Part shown: positions 5,869 to 8,211 of the stretch, one piece after another | How the letters are laid out: the number at the start of each line of letters is the position of its first letter | Numbering within the stretch: position 1 is the first letter of the stretch | NCBI GenBank assembly: GCA_015163815.1 | Contig: JAAOIJ010000138.1 | Location: forward strand, 1 to 8,211 | Origin: Endozoicomonadaceae bacterium | GTDB lineage: Bacteria > Pseudomonadota > Gammaproteobacteria > Pseudomonadales > Endozoicomonadaceae | Direction: 5' to 3' | Length of the DNA: 8,211 nucleotides | Program-made: the position numbers and the translations under genes | Notes under the pieces: model-generated | Told to the model about the DNA's origin: nothing | Database searches by the model: none | Seen by the model: the letters and a program-made list of their open reading frames with translations, nothing else

Positions 5869-8196
5869 CTAGGCTATCATATCACCTTGCAACTCAGCTA
5901 GCTGCTTCTCTTGCAAATCATCAAGCTTCGATTCCCAATGAGATATTCGCTTTGTTGCTGATTTTTGAAGTGTAGCATTTTTAGTCCTCTTAGCTATAGC
6001 TAAATCGCTTCTAGCTCTCTTAAGATATCTTTTTATATTCCTGAGCTCCTTCTCTATATTGATGCCTTTGGCGGCCATGTTTTTTAATGGGTCTTGTGGG
6101 TTAGACTTGCTTCCCGTAGCTTCTTCTTCCCCATTTTTTGCTTCACTATCGGGTACAATCGGAGGATGATTTACCTGATCTTGTGATACCCGAATCGCAG
6201 AATGATTTACCTGATCTTGTGATACCCGAATCGCAGAATGATTTACCTGATCTTGTTTTGAACTTATAATGAAACCTGTCTTTTTGAGTAACTCTTCAAC
6301 GTGTTTCCGATCATCCCCACCCTCGCTCATCACTGTCTGTAGCAAAGATAATGACTGACCGATTTTTGCTAGACGCTTTTCTTGTTCAGTTCCCTTTCGT
6401 AGCGTTGCTTGTTTTTCTAGAGCTGTTTTTCTCATTACTGTCTGTTTTTCAAGCAACTCTACGTGTGATTTTTTAGTAGATTGTAATTTTTCCTTGAGTT
6501 TTTTTATTTTTTCTTTGAGCAGTGATTGCTTCTCTTCTAATTTGGATATTTCAATCAGACCATACTCTTTTATATCAGTAGATATATCAGGATTTCGCTT
6601 AATCTGTTCGTGACTAGAGATTTTCTCCATGACATCTTGTGTTAGAAGGTAATAGTCATTCAACTCGTTCTCCAGGAATCTTATACTGTCTTCAGCTGCA
6701 TGTACTTCTGAATTTAGAAGCATATATTCTGCATCTTGTTCTAAGCTCTTATTCTCCTTTATATGTTCAATTTTTTCTTTGCATTGACTTATTTTATCTC
6801 GAATCAAGAGAATTTCTGCATTAACTTCAGTAAGAAAAGAATTGTTAATTTCTTGATCTTTAAGTATTTGCTGTTCTAAAGTGTCTCGTGTTGCACATTT
6901 CTTATCTAATTGAATTTGAAGCATGCTGATCTCAGATTCCAAAACATCTACTAAGTTGATACTCCTGATATCACCTATCATGCCGTTTGTCTTTATTAAT
7001 GTATCTATCAATGATTGATCAATATCTATTAAAGCAGCACGACTTTCTTGTATTTCATCAAAACGAGCTTGCTTCTCATCCGATAAAGTTCCTATAACAT
7101 TTTTCACGCCTTCTAAATACTGGGACTCTATGAATAATCTATCACGCTCAGCATGTACATCAAATGAAATCTTGATAGGTTCAGCACTTAATGCTACATC
7201 TCCGGATTCAGCTAGCAAGCTATGAAAAAGACTGTCTACACTCTTTTTCACCTCACTGATCTCTAGATTATAATTTTCTAATACGCTCAGCAAGCTAGTT
7301 ATCAACTCTTGATTCCGAGATGTCGCCTTTTGTATCTCGCTTAAACATAAGTCCAAAATAGCTTTAGGATAAACCTTTTCTTTTATAGATAATTGATCTA
7401 TTTTAGACAGACTCTTGTCCGAAAGCTGGCCGTCAATTTCTGAAATATCGATTTGATTATGAACTAATATCTTTTTTAATGCCTCTAACTTTTTATCCAT
7501 TGCTTCGAGTCTGCTTTGGATTTGAGTATATTGTTGTTCTTGATCTTGCGTTAGATTCTTGCCGTTTTTTATCAGTTCTACAGAAAACATGTTAGTTAAA
7601 CAACTATCATTAAACATCCGAGCAAAAGACTCTGTCATTCTTTTCTGGTTAGTTGAATCTAATCTATCATCCAATGAAACAAGCAATTTAAGCTTAGATA
7701 ATATTTTATTCGTTAAAGCAAACACGCAAACTGAACCACCAAGGACAGTCGCTGCACTTGAATTTTTTGCTAAACACTGACCAGTATAGCCCGCTGTCAG
7801 TGTAGTCAACAATAATTGGCTTACACTCAAAGCTTTTCCAGTCAAGCTGCCATTGCCACTAATACTTGCTGCAGACTCTTTAATAGGCGCAGATACAGGG
7901 CTTATTACCTGTTTCACGAATTGCATAGGATCGGAAAGCATTAGCGTTTTTCTCGCCGAACTCCAAACCTGGCGAGATGCTTGTTTTAGCTTTTCTTTTA
8001 TAGGTATAGGCGTTTTATTATCTAAACAGATTTTTTTAGCAGCAGGAGGGCAATAATCCTCCTCAACCGGCATATGTGACTCTAAGTTCATAGATTTGAC
8101 AGATGAAGGGAAACTTGCTGGACTGACAGGCAAACGTGTTGTTTGCTGTAAAGTTATCCCTGTTTGCTGTGAAGTTATTCCTGATGTTTGTTTCAT
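5869..8196 (-). CDS. 775-residue coiled-coil protein with internal tandem repeats, function unknown
   Basis: I do not recognise a family. The start at 8196 has a good AGAGGA ribosome-binding site 8 nt upstream. Visible parts in order: a polar N-terminus with GITSQQT/GITLQQT (6-12, 13-19) and PAAKK (51-55); a basic segment (67-83); two hydrophobic stretches (about 123-140 and 148-163) that could form a membrane hairpin; then long Glu/Lys/Gln/Leu-rich helices with probable coiled coils around 213-245, 415-530 and 548-612; a tandem 12-residue repeat beginning QDQVNHSAIRVS (648-683); an acidic linker (684-695); and a final basic helical pair (712-770). No signal peptide, enzyme motif or catalytic residues are seen. 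It is monocistronic, ends at an intrinsic terminator and lies beside IS30 debris. In a host-associated gammaproteobacterium this architecture would fit a secreted effector (for example type IV Dot/Icm), but there is no clear export signal, and a structural or surface coiled-coil protein is equally possible. Confidence 0.85.
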   Translation of the reverse strand: MKQTSGITSQQTGITLQQTTRLPVSPASFPSSVKSMNLESHMPVEEDYCPPAAKKICLDNKTPIPIKEKLKQASRQVWSSARKTLMLSDPMQFVKQVISPVSAPIKESAASISGNGSLTGKALSVSQLLLTTLTAGYTGQCLAKNSSAATVLGGSVCVFALTNKILSKLKLLVSLDDRLDSTNQKRMTESFARMFNDSCLTNMFSVELIKNGKNLTQDQEQQYTQIQSRLEAMDKKLEALKKILVHNQIDISEIDGQLSDKSLSKIDQLSIKEKVYPKAILDLCLSEIQKATSRNQELITSLLSVLENYNLEISEVKKSVDSLFHSLLAESGDVALSAEPIKISFDVHAERDRLFIESQYLEGVKNVIGTLSDEKQARFDEIQESRAALIDIDQSLIDTLIKTNGMIGDIRSINLVDVLESEISMLQIQLDKKCATRDTLEQQILKDQEINNSFLTEVNAEILLIRDKISQCKEKIEHIKENKSLEQDAEYMLLNSEVHAAEDSIRFLENELNDYYLLTQDVMEKISSHEQIKRNPDISTDIKEYGLIEISKLEEKQSLLKEKIKKLKEKLQSTKKSHVELLEKQTVMRKTALEKQATLRKGTEQEKRLAKIGQSLSLLQTVMSEGGDDRKHVEELLKKTGFIISSKQDQVNHSAIRVSQDQVNHSAIRVSQDQVNHPPIVPDSEAKNGEEEATGSKSNPQDPLKNMAAKGINIEKELRNIKRYLKRARSDLAIAKRTKNATLQKSATKRISHWESKLDDLQEKQLAELQGDMIA
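6166..6255 (-). repeat. Tandem 36-nt direct repeat inside the coiled-coil gene (2.5 copies)
   Basis: Units at 6166-6201 and 6202-6237 are identical over all 36 bases, and a third copy matches for 18 bases (6238-6255). They keep the reading frame and encode QDQVNHSAIRVS at residues 648-659 and 660-671, followed by the diverged QDQVNHPPIVPD (672-683). Perfect identity suggests recent duplication, so copy number may vary among strains. Confidence 0.95.
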
Positions 8197-8211
8197 TTTG
8201 ATATTCCTCTA

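Overview
The window looks like a piece of an A+T-rich gammaproteobacterial chromosome carrying decayed insertion sequences and one accessory gene. The ArgRS, S16, RimM, TrmD and L19 proteins align closely, from memory, with their E. coli counterparts. The low G+C, the IS debris and a large coiled-coil protein without an obvious housekeeping role suggest a host-associated lineage such as the Legionellales (Rickettsiella/Coxiella/Legionella-like). That placement is inference and cannot be proved from this window.

Layout. Positions 1-325 hold a nested mobile-element remnant: the start of an IS5/IS1031-like transposase (minus strand, ending at a stop after 50 codons) whose element end lies at about 255, sitting inside what looks like the left end of an IS30-type element (257-325). 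Positions 326-527 carry no convincing gene, only two small inverted repeats and a marginal 26-codon ORF. Positions 528-1070 (minus) encode a single-pass membrane protein with a C-terminal SPOR domain. Position 1364-3100 (plus) is argS, with a good sigma70-type promoter upstream; its HIGH-motif position reads AVHH. Converging on argS with only 18 bp between stop codons is the classic rpsP-rimM-trmD-rplS operon (5132 down to 3119, minus), driven by a strong promoter at 5208-5236.

Positions 5237-5868 are an intergenic/accessory stretch: a very A+T-rich segment, a second IS30-type remnant with an intact ribosome-binding site and a 41-codon helix-turn-helix fragment (5456-5581), its left end (5629-5697), and tandem hairpins of which the one at 5797-5831 is an intrinsic terminator. 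Positions 5869-8196 (minus) encode a 775-residue coiled-coil protein with two hydrophobic segments and a tandem 12-residue repeat encoded by identical 36-nt units. I do not recognise its family; a secreted effector is possible but unproven.

How the genes fit together: the core block serves translation (ribosomal proteins S16 and L19, 30S maturation factor RimM, tRNA m1G37 methylation by TrmD, tRNA-Arg charging by ArgRS), and the SPOR protein belongs to the cell envelope/division sphere. The two IS30-like ends lie in the same orientation on either side of this core block, so the block may have been relocated or re-ordered by IS-mediated recombination.
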